Below, in pieces: positions 1-6,811 of a stretch of 7,929 nt of DNA. Both the position numbers and the translations under genes were made by a program. The DNA lies in the NCBI GenBank assembly GCA_902800255.1, contig CADCDV010000016.1:1-7929 (forward strand), in the 5' to 3' direction. Source of the stretch: an uncultured Erysipelotrichaceae bacterium. GTDB lineage: Bacteria > Bacillota_I > Bacilli_A > RFN20 > CAG-826. Every line of letters begins with the position of its first letter. The stretch's first letter is position 1. The notes under the pieces are model-generated. The model made no database searches, was not told the DNA's origin, and worked only from the letters and a program-made list of their open reading frames with translations.

Positions 1-1
1 C

Positions 2-2659
2 GGCGGATTTGCTGACAACGACGAAGAGCTCGTCGAAGTCGCGAGAAACGGCTTTGCCCTCTCCCCAGTCCACCAGATTCTCGTTGAGAAATCCGTCAAA
101 GGATACAAAGAAATCGAATTCGAGGTCATGCGTGACAGCAAAGACCACGCGATCACCATCTGCGGCATGGAAAACGTTGACCCAGTCGGCGTCCACACCG
201 GTGACTCCATCGTCGTTGCCCCAATCATGTCCCTCAATGAGCACGATTTGAAGATGCTTAACGACTCCGCCATCAAGATCATCAGAGAACTCAAGATCGA
301 AGGCGGCTGCAACGTCCAATTCGCCCTCAATCCAAATTCCAGTGAGTACTTCTTAATTGAGGTCAACCCACGTGTCTCCCGTTCCTCCGCTCTCGCAAGC
401 AAAGCTAGTGGCTATCCAATCGCCAGAGTCACCGCCAAGATCGCTCTTGGTATGGAACTTAGCGAGATCCCAGTCGCTGGCGGAACCGCTGCAACTGAGC
501 CATCCCTTGATTACGTCGTCGCCAAATTCCCTCGCTTCCCATTCGATAAGTTCACAAGCGCTTCGAATGAACTTGGAACCCAGATGAAAGCCACCGGCGA
601 AGTCATGGGTATCGGCACCACCTTAGAAGAGTGTGTCCTCAAATCCATGAGATCCCTTGAGATTGGCGCTTGCCACCTCCATAACAAGATCTTCGACGAA
701 GTTTCAACCGAGGAGCTCAAGAAACACATCAGCACCTTCAAGAGCGACAACGTCTTCGCTATCTGCGAGCTCTTAAGAAGAGGCGTCAGCGTCGACGAAT
801 TATTCAAAATCACCGCCATAACCCCATTATTCTTGGAGTCTTTCAAGAAAATCGTCGATATGGAAAAAGAGATTGCTGCTAAGCCAGGCGACCTTGAGAT
901 TCTCAAAGCCGCTAAGGTCATGGGCTTCTCTGACAAATACATCGCCAAGCTTTGGAAAGAGAAAGAACTCGACGTCTATAACAAGAGAATCGAAAACAAC
1001 ATCATCCCAACCTTCAAGATGGTCGATACCCTCCACACCGGAGAATATATCGCCTACCTCTACTCCACCTATCAGAACCTCGTTAATCCAGCCTTCAAGA
1101 ACGAATCCCGCTTAACGAATAAGAAGAAGATCGTCGTTCTTGGCGCTGGCCCAATCAGAATCGGCCAGGGCGTTGAGTTCGACTACTCCACCGTCCACGC
1201 CGTCCAGACCATCAAACGTGCTGGATACGAAGCCATCATCATCAATAACAACCCAGAAACCGTCTCCACTGACTACACCACCGCTGATAAGCTCTACTTC
1301 GAGCCTCTCACCGTGGAAGATGTCATGGCCATCATCAACTACGAGAAACCAGAAGGCGTCATCGCCTGCTTAGGCGGACAGACCGCCATCAACTTAGCGG
1401 ATCCTCTTGCCGCTCGTGGCGTTAAGATCATCGGCACCGATTGCGAAGCCATCGACAAAGCCGAAGATAGAGACCTTTTCGAGAAGGTTTGCAAATCCCT
1501 TAACATCCCTCAGCCAGACGGAACCGCCGTTACCTCAATCCCAGAAGGCATCAAAGCCGCTTCGAGAATCGGATACCCAGTCCTTGTTAGACCATCATTC
1601 GTTCTCGGTGGCAGAGCCATGCAGATCGTCAATGACGAAAACGGCTTAAAGCACTACCTCAAGACCGCTGTCGAAATCGATGAAGACAAACCAGTCCTCG
1701 TTGACAAATACATCGTCGGTAAGGAAGTTGAGGTCGACGCTATCTGCGACGGCATCGACGTCTTTGTCCCAGGCATCATGGAACTTGTCGAAAGAACCGG
1801 TATCCACTCTGGCGACTCCATCTCCGTCTACCCATCCTTCTCCATCAGCGACAAGGTCAAAGGCATCATCCTTAGCTATGCTAAACAGTTAGGTCTTGGC
1901 ATTGGCATCAAAGGCTTATACAACATCCAGTTCATCGTCGATAGAGAAGAAAAAGTCTACATCATCGAAGTCAACCCACGTTCATCAAGAACCGTCCCAT
2001 TCCTTTCTAAGGCTACCGGATACTCTTTAGCGGATATTGCTACCGAAGTCATCCTTGGTAAGAGCCTTAAGGAACAAGGCATCTTCGGAATCTACCCAGA
2101 AGAGAAGAAGAGATACTACGTCAAAGTCCCAGTATTCAGCTTCAACAAGATCAAAGGTCTTGACGCTTATCTCTCCCCAGAAATGAAATCCACTGGCGAA
2201 GCCATCGGTTATGATGACAAACTTAATAGAGCCCTCTACAAAGCCTTACAGGCTGCTGGAACCAAACTCCAGAACTACGGAACCGTCTTCGTCACCATCA
2301 CTGATGAAGATAAGGAAGAGGCTCTCCCACTCATCAAGAGATTCTATGACCTCGGCTTCAACATCGAGGCCACCAGCGGAACCGCCTCCTTCTTAAAGGA
2401 ACACGGCAGCAGAACCCATGTCCTTAAGAAGATCAAAGAAGGCAGCACCGAGATCCGCGACTCCATCAGACAAGGACATATCGCCTACGTCATCAACACT
2501 GCCAAAGTCGGTGAAAAGGCCTCCGAATCCGATGGCTACCAAATCAGAAAGTACGCGATCGAGAGCAACGTCACGATGTTCACCTCCCTTGACACCGTGA
2601 GAGTTCTCCTCGACGTCTTAGAGGAAACCACCATCACCATCTCCACCATCGACGCCTAA
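2..2659 (+). CDS. carB: Carbamoyl-phosphate synthase large subunit, 5'-truncated by window
   Basis: CarB makes carbamoyl phosphate from bicarbonate, two ATP and ammonia supplied by the glutaminase subunit CarA. The frame is open from base 2, giving 885 residues. Compared with the 1073-residue E. coli protein, about 177 N-terminal residues lie outside the window. Seen here (window residue numbers): the end of the first ATP-grasp domain with EVNPRVSRSS (metal ligands E120 and N122); the oligomerisation region (about 220-370); the second half starting with GPIRIGQGVEFDYS (383-396) and RPSFVLGG (530-537), and its own EVNPRSSR (E656, N658); then the C-terminal MGS-fold allosteric domain from about 759, with ATSGT (790-794) and VINT (830-833) at the usual effector-site positions. 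All active-site motifs present in the window look intact. The gene is first in a tight pyr operon, with pyrK 10 nt downstream. CarA is presumably just upstream. The identification is firm; UMP or PRPP control is inferred from the family. Confidence 0.97.
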   Translation, partial: GGFADNDEELVEVARNGFALSPVHQILVEKSVKGYKEIEFEVMRDSKDHAITICGMENVDPVGVHTGDSIVVAPIMSLNEHDLKMLNDSAIKIIRELKIEGGCNVQFALNPNSSEYFLIEVNPRVSRSSALASKASGYPIARVTAKIALGMELSEIPVAGGTAATEPSLDYVVAKFPRFPFDKFTSASNELGTQMKATGEVMGIGTTLEECVLKSMRSLEIGACHLHNKIFDEVSTEELKKHISTFKSDNVFAICELLRRGVSVDELFKITAITPLFLESFKKIVDMEKEIAAKPGDLEILKAAKVMGFSDKYIAKLWKEKELDVYNKRIENNIIPTFKMVDTLHTGEYIAYLYSTYQNLVNPAFKNESRLTNKKKIVVLGAGPIRIGQGVEFDYSTVHAVQTIKRAGYEAIIINNNPETVSTDYTTADKLYFEPLTVEDVMAIINYEKPEGVIACLGGQTAINLADPLAARGVKIIGTDCEAIDKAEDRDLFEKVCKSLNIPQPDGTAVTSIPEGIKAASRIGYPVLVRPSFVLGGRAMQIVNDENGLKHYLKTAVEIDEDKPVLVDKYIVGKEVEVDAICDGIDVFVPGIMELVERTGIHSGDSISVYPSFSISDKVKGIILSYAKQLGLGIGIKGLYNIQFIVDREEKVYIIEVNPRSSRTVPFLSKATGYSLADIATEVILGKSLKEQGIFGIYPEEKKRYYVKVPVFSFNKIKGLDAYLSPEMKSTGEAIGYDDKLNRALYKALQAAGTKLQNYGTVFVTITDEDKEEALPLIKRFYDLGFNIEATSGTASFLKEHGSRTHVLKKIKEGSTEIRDSIRQGHIAYVINTAKVGEKASESDGYQIRKYAIESNVTMFTSLDTVRVLLDVLEETTITISTIDA

Positions 2660-2664
2660 GGAAG
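2658..2664 (+). promoter_or_regulatory. Ribosome binding site of pyrK
   Basis: AAGGAAG overlaps the carB stop codon and ends 5 nt before the pyrK ATG at 2670. This placement supports that start and suggests that pyrK translation is coupled to termination on carB. Confidence 0.7.
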
Positions 2665-2669
2665 TAGCA

Positions 2670-3404
2670 ATGAAGAGAAGCTTATTTGAAATCGAAAAGA
2701 ACATCCCTCTCACGAAAGATGTTTTTGAGATGGTCTTAAATGGAGATACCTCGGGTATCACCAATGCGGGCCAATTCGTCAACATCCTTCTTGATGGCTA
2801 TTACCTTAGAAGACCTATCTCCGTCTGCGATTATGACGAAGGTAGCCTCACCCTCATCTACAAAGTTGTCGGCAAAGGCACCAAAGCCATGAGCGAGATG
2901 CCTGTTGGCACGAACCTTGACCTCCTTGTCGGGCTTGGCAATGGCTATGACTTATCAAGAGCGGGCGACCACCCTCTCCTTATTGGAGGAGGCGTTGGAG
3001 TCCCACCTCTCTATAACCTTGCGAAGAAACTCGTGAAGGAAGGCAAAAAAGTCTCGGTTATCCTTGGATTTAACAAAAAAGAAGAGGTTTTTGCCGAGGA
3101 TTCTTTCAAAAAACTGGGATGTGACGTTACTGTCACAACCGTTGATGGCTCTTACGGAACAAAGGGCTTTGTCACGAGTGCCCTCCCAAGCAGCTATTCA
3201 TATTTCTACACCTGCGGCCCAGAGCCAATGCTCAAGGCCGTCTATAACGCGACCACTACCGAAGGGGAATTCTCCTTCGAGAGAAGAATGGGATGCGGAT
3301 TCGGAGCCTGCATGGGTTGCTCTTGCAAAACCATCACCGGCTACAAGCGCATCTGCAAAGAAGGCCCAGTCCTAAGGAAGGAGGAAATCCTATGGGAGAA
3401 ATAG
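2670..3404 (+). CDS. pyrK: Dihydroorotate dehydrogenase B, electron-transfer subunit
   Basis: PyrK carries FAD and a [2Fe-2S] cluster and passes electrons from the FMN of PyrD to NAD+, forming the class 1B (NAD-dependent) dihydroorotate dehydrogenase with PyrD in the cytoplasm. The 244-residue length is normal for the family. Domains in order: an N-terminal FAD-binding barrel with YLRRPIS (45-51); a nucleotide-binding domain with the glycine-rich IGGGVGVPPL (105-114) and TCGPEPML (181-188); and a C-terminal iron-sulfur motif with C209-x4-C214-x2-C217-x11-C229 as the expected ligands. C219 is an additional nearby cysteine. The ATG at 2670 has a good Shine-Dalgarno sequence. The 3' end overlaps the pyrD start by 13 nt, consistent with coupled synthesis of two subunits of one complex. 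Nothing in this gene looks damaged, although its partner pyrD is interrupted. Confidence 0.96.
   Translation: MKRSLFEIEKNIPLTKDVFEMVLNGDTSGITNAGQFVNILLDGYYLRRPISVCDYDEGSLTLIYKVVGKGTKAMSEMPVGTNLDLLVGLGNGYDLSRAGDHPLLIGGGVGVPPLYNLAKKLVKEGKKVSVILGFNKKEEVFAEDSFKKLGCDVTVTTVDGSYGTKGFVTSALPSSYSYFYTCGPEPMLKAVYNATTTEGEFSFERRMGCGFGACMGCSCKTITGYKRICKEGPVLRKEEILWEK
3378..3384 (+). promoter_or_regulatory. Ribosome binding site that fixes the pyrD start
   Basis: A canonical AAGGAGG lies inside the end of pyrK, 7 nt before the ATG at 3392. It shows that pyrD starts at 3392 and not at the earlier in-frame ATG at 3293, which lies inside the pyrK iron-sulfur region and would add 33 residues unlike PyrD. Confidence 0.85.
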
Positions 3405-4084
3405 ACACCAAGATCAACTTTCTCGGAATCGAGATCGATAATCCAATCATCCCAGCCTCTGGAACTTATGGATTTGGCTATGAGTTCGCTGAGCTCTATG
3501 ACATCAACATGCTTGGCACCTTCTCGTTCAAAGGAACCACCGCTGAACCAAGATTTGGAAACCCAACGCCTCGCATTGCTGAGTGCCCAAGCGGCATGAT
3601 CAACTGCATCGGGCTACAAAACCCAGGCATTGAGAAAGTCATCAGCGAAGAACTTCCTAAGTTAGCGAAAGTCTTCCATAAGCCAGTCATGGCCAATATC
3701 TCCGGCTTCTCCTTAGAGGAATATGTCTCTAACTGCGAGAAGATCGACAAAGTCGATATGGTCGGTTGGATTGAGCTCAATGTCTCTTGTCCAAACGTCC
3801 ATGGCGGAGGACTTGCCTTCGGAACCGATCCTGACAACGTGAAAAACGTCGTCAAGGCCGTTAAGAAGGTCATCCACAAACCACTCATCGTCAAACTCTC
3901 GCCTAATGTCACCGACATCGTCGCGATTGCGAAGGCCGCTGAAGAAGGCGGAGCGGACGGCATTTCCCTCATCAACTCCTTGATGGGGCTTAGAATTGAT
4001 CTTAAGACCGGGGAACCAATCCTTGGCATCAAGACCGGAGGCCTCTCTGGACCTGCCGTCTTCCCTGTCGCCCTTAGATGCGTC

Positions 4085-4087
4085 TAA
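4085..4087 (+). other. Premature in-frame TAA in pyrD
   Basis: This is the only stop between 3392 and 4306 in the pyrD frame. Homology to PyrD is continuous on both sides without a frameshift. The next in-frame ATG (4124) falls inside the GMGG loop and has no Shine-Dalgarno sequence, so the distal part has no evident start of its own. TAA also ends carB, pyrF, pyrB and lemA here, so it is a working stop codon in this organism. Confidence 0.9.
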
Positions 4088-4294
4088 CAGGTCTCTCACG
4101 CCGTAAAGATTCCAGTCATCGGCATGGGTGGCGTCTCTAGCGCAGAGGACGTCCTTGAGATGATGATGGCCGGTGCCACTGCCGTTGAGATAGGCGCCGC
4201 AAACCTCATCAATCCTTATGCTTGCAAAGAAATCATTGAGGATTTGCCGAGGATAATGGAGAAATACGGCATCAAATCACTTAAAGAAATTATT

Positions 4295-4300
4295 GGAGGA
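4295..4300 (+). promoter_or_regulatory. Ribosome binding site of pyrF
   Basis: GGAGGA lies within the last codons of pyrD, 10 nt before the ATG at 4311. It selects MAKDVIIACDF as the PyrF N-terminus. The TTG at 4293, which would extend the protein by six residues, has no such site. Confidence 0.75.
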
Positions 4301-4310
4301 AGAAAATAAG

Positions 4311-5012
4311 ATGGCAAAAGACGTAATCATCGCTTGCGATTTCGAGAGCAAGGAAAAGACACTCGAATTTCTTGATAAGTTCACTGGCAGAAAGCCATTC
4401 GTGAAAATCGGCATGGAGCTCTTCTATGCGGAAGGCCCATCCATCGTGAGAGAGATCAAGAAGAGAGGACATAAAATCTTCCTCGACCTCAAACTCCACG
4501 ATATCCCAAACACCGTCAAGAAAGCCATGGCCAGACTCTCCGGCCTCGACGTTGATATGTGTAACCTCCACGCCGCAGGAACTAGAGCCATGATGGAAGC
4601 CGCCATCGAAGGCCTCACTAGACCAGATGGAACTAGACCTCTTCTTCTTGCCGTTACCCAGCTTACCTCCACCGACCAGGAATCGATGGAAAGAGATATC
4701 CTCATCCATGAGCCAATCGACAAGGTCGTCATGCATTATGCCAAGACCGCCAAAGATTCCGGCCTTGATGGCGTTGTCTGTTCACCTCTTGAAGCGGGCA
4801 AGGTTCACGAAGTCTGCGGAAGCTCCTTCCTCACCGTCACCCCTGGCATCAGATTCGCCGATGGCGACAAAGGCGACCAGAAGAGAGTCATGGATCCAGC
4901 CGCTGCAAGAGCGATTGGCAGCGACTACATCGTCGTCGGACGTCCAATCACCGCTGCAGCTGACCCAGTTGCCGCTTACGAAAGATGCATCAAAGATTTC
5001 TTAGGAGAATAA
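4311..5012 (+). CDS. pyrF: Orotidine 5'-phosphate decarboxylase
   Basis: PyrF decarboxylates OMP to UMP, the last step of the pathway, as a cytoplasmic TIM-barrel dimer. The protein is 233 residues, normal for the short bacterial (group 1) family. The catalytic lysine/aspartate array is visible: D10 (IACDF), K32 (FVKIGMELF), and the DLKLHD signature with D59, K61 and D64 followed by IPNTV. TPGIR (177-181) and VVGRPI (208-213) form the phosphate-binding end of the barrel. The start at 4311 is chosen because of its Shine-Dalgarno sequence and because other PyrF proteins begin close to this point. The gene begins 1 nt after the intended pyrD stop and is followed 2 nt later by pyrE. With pyrD ending early at 4087, ribosomes would leave the message 223 nt before this start, which could lower its expression. 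The gene itself is intact. Confidence 0.97.
   Translation: MAKDVIIACDFESKEKTLEFLDKFTGRKPFVKIGMELFYAEGPSIVREIKKRGHKIFLDLKLHDIPNTVKKAMARLSGLDVDMCNLHAAGTRAMMEAAIEGLTRPDGTRPLLLAVTQLTSTDQESMERDILIHEPIDKVVMHYAKTAKDSGLDGVVCSPLEAGKVHEVCGSSFLTVTPGIRFADGDKGDQKRVMDPAAARAIGSDYIVVGRPITAAADPVAAYERCIKDFLGE
5003..5008 (+). promoter_or_regulatory. Ribosome binding site of pyrE
   Basis: AGGAGA overlaps the pyrF end and lies 6 nt before the ATG at 5015. It supports that start over the earlier in-frame ATG at 4985, which is inside pyrF. Confidence 0.75.
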
Positions 5013-5014
5013 AA

Positions 5015-5659
5015 ATGGAAAATATCGATCAATTAATCGCTAAAGACTTACTTAGCATCAAGGCTGTCTTCTTCAGCCCAAACAAACCATTCACCTGGGC
5101 AAGCGGAATCAAATCCCCTGTCTATTGCGACAACCGTCTCACCCTCACTGCCCCAGCAGTCAGAACCGACGTTGAGAACGCTTTAGCGGAGACCATCAAA
5201 AAGAACTATCCAGATGTCGAAGTCCTTATGGGTACTAGCACTGCTGGAATCGCCCATGCTGCTATCGTCGGCCACATCATGAATCTCCCAATGGGTTATG
5301 TCAGAAGCGGCGCCAAAGACCATGGCAGACAGAACCAGATCGAAGGCAAACTTGAAAAAGGCCAGAAGGTCGTCGTCGTTGAAGACCTTATCTCCACTGG
5401 CGGAAGCGTCCTTGAAGTCGTTGATGTTTTAAGAGAAGCCGGTGCTGAGGTCCTTGGCATCGTCTCCATCTTCACCTATGGCATGAAGAAAGGCTTAGAG
5501 AGACTTGCTGCCGCTAACGTGAAGAACATCTCCCTCACCAACTTTGACGTCATCGCTAGCGTTGCCGCCAAAGAAGGCTATATCGAAAAGAGCGACATCG
5601 AGCGCTTAATCAAATTCAGAAACAATCCAAGCGACGAGAGCTGGATCAAAGGTGAATAG
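5015..5659 (+). CDS. pyrE: Orotate phosphoribosyltransferase
   Basis: PyrE transfers phosphoribose from PRPP to orotate, giving OMP, the substrate of PyrF. The protein is 214 residues, the normal length. The type I PRT fold is recognisable: FTWASGIKSPVYCDNR (26-41) in the orotate-binding hood region; the flexible catalytic loop YVRSGAKDHGRQNQIEG (95-111), with R97, K101 and H103; and the PRPP-binding signature VVVVEDLISTGGS (119-131) with its two acidic residues E123 and D124. The start at 5015 is set by the Shine-Dalgarno sequence inside the end of pyrF and by the expected N-terminus. The gap to pyrF is 2 nt and to pyrB 2 nt, so the three are almost certainly co-transcribed and probably translationally coupled. 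Nothing is missing. Confidence 0.97.
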   Translation: MENIDQLIAKDLLSIKAVFFSPNKPFTWASGIKSPVYCDNRLTLTAPAVRTDVENALAETIKKNYPDVEVLMGTSTAGIAHAAIVGHIMNLPMGYVRSGAKDHGRQNQIEGKLEKGQKVVVVEDLISTGGSVLEVVDVLREAGAEVLGIVSIFTYGMKKGLERLAAANVKNISLTNFDVIASVAAKEGYIEKSDIERLIKFRNNPSDESWIKGE

Positions 5660-5661
5660 AA

Positions 5662-6756
5662 ATGCGCAGCGTCATCGATATCGTTGATTTATCGGTCGAA
5701 GAGATTGAGAGCCTCTGCAAGAGGGCTATCGACATCTCCGAGCACCCAGAGAAGTATAGCGAAGCCTGCAAAGGCAAAAAGCTCGCTACCCTTTTCTATG
5801 AGCCATCAACGAGAACCCGTTTATCCTTCACTGCTGCCATGATGGAACTTGGCGGCAACGTTCTTGGTTTCGCTGGTGCGAGCAATTCTAGCGCCGCCAA
5901 AGGCGAGAGCTTTGCCGATACCGCGAAGACCGTTTCTTGCTACGCTGACATCATCGCCATGAGAACAACGCAAGAGGGAGCAGCCTTAGTTGCTTCCCGC
6001 GCTGGCTCAATTCCAGTCATCAATGCGGGCGATGGCAGACACTGCCACCCAACCCAAACCATGGCGGATTTGCTGACGATTTATAAAGAAAAAGGCGGTT
6101 TTGATAACCTTACTGTCGGTTTCTGCGGTGACCTTAAACTTGGTAGAACCGTCCACTCACTCTTAGCCGCCTTGTCTCGCTACAAGAACATCAAAGTTGT
6201 CCTTATCTCTCCAAAGGAACTCAAGCTTCCTGACTATGTCAAAGAAGACATCCTTGAGCCAAACCACATGGAATACGTTGAGACCACCTCTCTTGAGGAA
6301 GCCATGCCTTCCCTTGATGTCCTTTATATGACCCGCATTCAGCGTGAGAGATTCGATGACCTTGCCGAATACGAAAGGCTTAAGGATAACTACATCCTTA
6401 CCGTCGATAAGCTCTCCACTGCTAAGAAAGACATGATCATCATGCACCCACTCCCACGCGTCAACGAGATCAGCGTCAAAGTGGACGATGACCCAAGAGC
6501 CTGCTACTTCAAGCAATGCTTAAATGGCAAATACATGAGAATGGCCCTCATCCTCATGCTTCTTGATATCGCTAAGAAGAGCCCTGTCAAAGAAGATGTC
6601 TTCGCTGGCAAGGGCTACATCCATAGCGAGCACAAGTGCAACAACCCTAAGTGCGTGAGCCAGGGTGAGCAAGAACTTGAGCCACTCTACAAAAAGATCG
6701 ATGACGAGGGACACATGAGATGCGTCTATTGCGACATCGGTGAGCCAAGCAAGTAA
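5662..6756 (+). CDS. pyrB: Aspartate carbamoyltransferase catalytic chain fused to a PyrI-like zinc ribbon
   Basis: PyrB joins carbamoyl phosphate and L-aspartate into carbamoyl-aspartate, the committed step of the pathway. Residues 1 to about 305 are a complete catalytic chain: FYEPSTRTRLSF (45-56), the 80s loop with K80, R101, HPTQ (129-132), GDLKLGRTVHSL (156-167) with R162, TRIQRER with R225 and Q227, and HPLPR (262-266). PyrB normally ends near residue 305-310; this one has 364. The extra segment carries C326-x4-C331 and C354-x2-C357, the arrangement of the zinc domain at the C-terminus of the regulatory chain PyrI, and the surrounding residues (NPKCVSQGE, RCVYCD) also resemble it. PyrI's nucleotide-binding allosteric domain is absent. 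The ATG at 5662 lies 2 nt after the pyrE stop and has a modest ribosome site (AAAGGTGA, 5648-5655). The gene is last in the operon and is followed by a terminator. The enzyme call is firm; the origin and role of the tail are inferred. Confidence 0.95.
   Translation: MRSVIDIVDLSVEEIESLCKRAIDISEHPEKYSEACKGKKLATLFYEPSTRTRLSFTAAMMELGGNVLGFAGASNSSAAKGESFADTAKTVSCYADIIAMRTTQEGAALVASRAGSIPVINAGDGRHCHPTQTMADLLTIYKEKGGFDNLTVGFCGDLKLGRTVHSLLAALSRYKNIKVVLISPKELKLPDYVKEDILEPNHMEYVETTSLEEAMPSLDVLYMTRIQRERFDDLAEYERLKDNYILTVDKLSTAKKDMIIMHPLPRVNEISVKVDDDPRACYFKQCLNGKYMRMALILMLLDIAKKSPVKEDVFAGKGYIHSEHKCNNPKCVSQGEQELEPLYKKIDDEGHMRCVYCDIGEPSK
6637..6732 (+). other. Zinc-ribbon domain encoded at the 3' end of pyrB
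   Basis: The codons from C326 to C357 of PyrB contain four cysteines as C-x4-C, 22 residues, C-x2-C. E. coli PyrI has C109-x4-C114, 23 residues, C138-x2-C141. In E. coli this domain contacts the catalytic chains and carries the structural zinc. Here it is covalently attached to the catalytic chain through a short linker (about residues 306-325), with no effector-binding domain between them. Confidence 0.85.
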
Positions 6757-6768
6757 AAAAGCAAAAAG

Positions 6769-6797
6769 AAAAGAGGCTGTGAACCAGCCTCTTTTTT
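6769..6797 (+). terminator. Rho-independent terminator, probably bidirectional
   Basis: AAAAGAGGCTG (6769-6779) pairs perfectly over 11 bp with CAGCCTCTTTT (6785-6795) around a 5-nt loop (TGAAC). A run of six T (6792-6797) follows. It lies 12 nt after the pyrB stop and ends the operon. On the - strand the same hairpin is followed by a T-rich stretch (complement of 6755-6772) and stands just beyond the lemA stop at 6812, so it can end both convergent transcripts. Confidence 0.93.
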
Positions 6798-6811
6798 GTT
6801 TGCGTGGTTGC

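Larger units (their letters stand above)
3392..4309 (+). pseudogene. pyrD: Dihydroorotate dehydrogenase B catalytic subunit, interrupted by in-frame TAA
   Basis: PyrD oxidises dihydroorotate to orotate on FMN and hands the electrons to PyrK. From the ATG at 3392 the frame gives MGEIDTKINFLGIEIDNPI, with SFKGTT (45-50), GLQNPG (74-79) and ELNVSCPNV (128-136), whose C133 is the catalytic base of the class 1 enzymes. The frame then meets TAA at codon 232 (4085-4087), after PVALRCV. The same frame resumes at once with QVSHAVKIPVIGMGGVSS and runs to the normal C-terminus (IIGGRK) at TAA 4307-4309. Without the stop the protein would be 305 residues, the usual family length. As read, translation yields 231 residues (3392-4087). 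That product lacks the last strands of the TIM barrel, including the GMGG (244-247) and GAANL (268-272) loops that hold the FMN phosphate, so it is very unlikely to be active. Homologues usually have Tyr or His at the stop position, so a one-base change TAT/TAC to TAA is the simplest explanation. A sequencing or assembly error cannot be excluded. Confidence 0.85.

Noticed and set aside
2..16. 15-nt exact match between the window start and 6063-6077
   Set aside because: The shared GGCGGATTTGCTGAC is read in different frames in carB and pyrB, and both flanks diverge at once. This looks like chance in a codon-biased sequence, not a repeat.
511..948. Long - strand open frame opposite carB
   Set aside because: It is a shadow of carB. 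The + strand frame has clear CarB homology, and this frame has no ribosome site or recognisable domain.
3293..3391. Earlier pyrD start at ATG 3293
   Set aside because: It lies within the pyrK cluster-binding region, would add a basic segment unlike PyrD, and the strong AAGGAGG points to 3392.
3496..4032. 178-residue - strand open frame opposite pyrD
   Set aside because: It arises from the C-rich third codon positions of pyrD. Its composition is low-complexity Ser/Thr/Pro/Leu and no family is recognisable.
4085..4087. Recoding of the pyrD stop as selenocysteine, pyrrolysine or by a different genetic code
   Set aside because: The codon is TAA, whereas Sec uses TGA and Pyl uses TAG. TAA ends several neighbouring genes, so it is not reassigned. 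No slippery sequence is needed because the frame does not change.
4124..4309. Separate small gene starting at ATG 4124
   Set aside because: It is the C-terminal part of PyrD in the same frame. The ATG falls inside the conserved GMGG loop and has no ribosome binding site.
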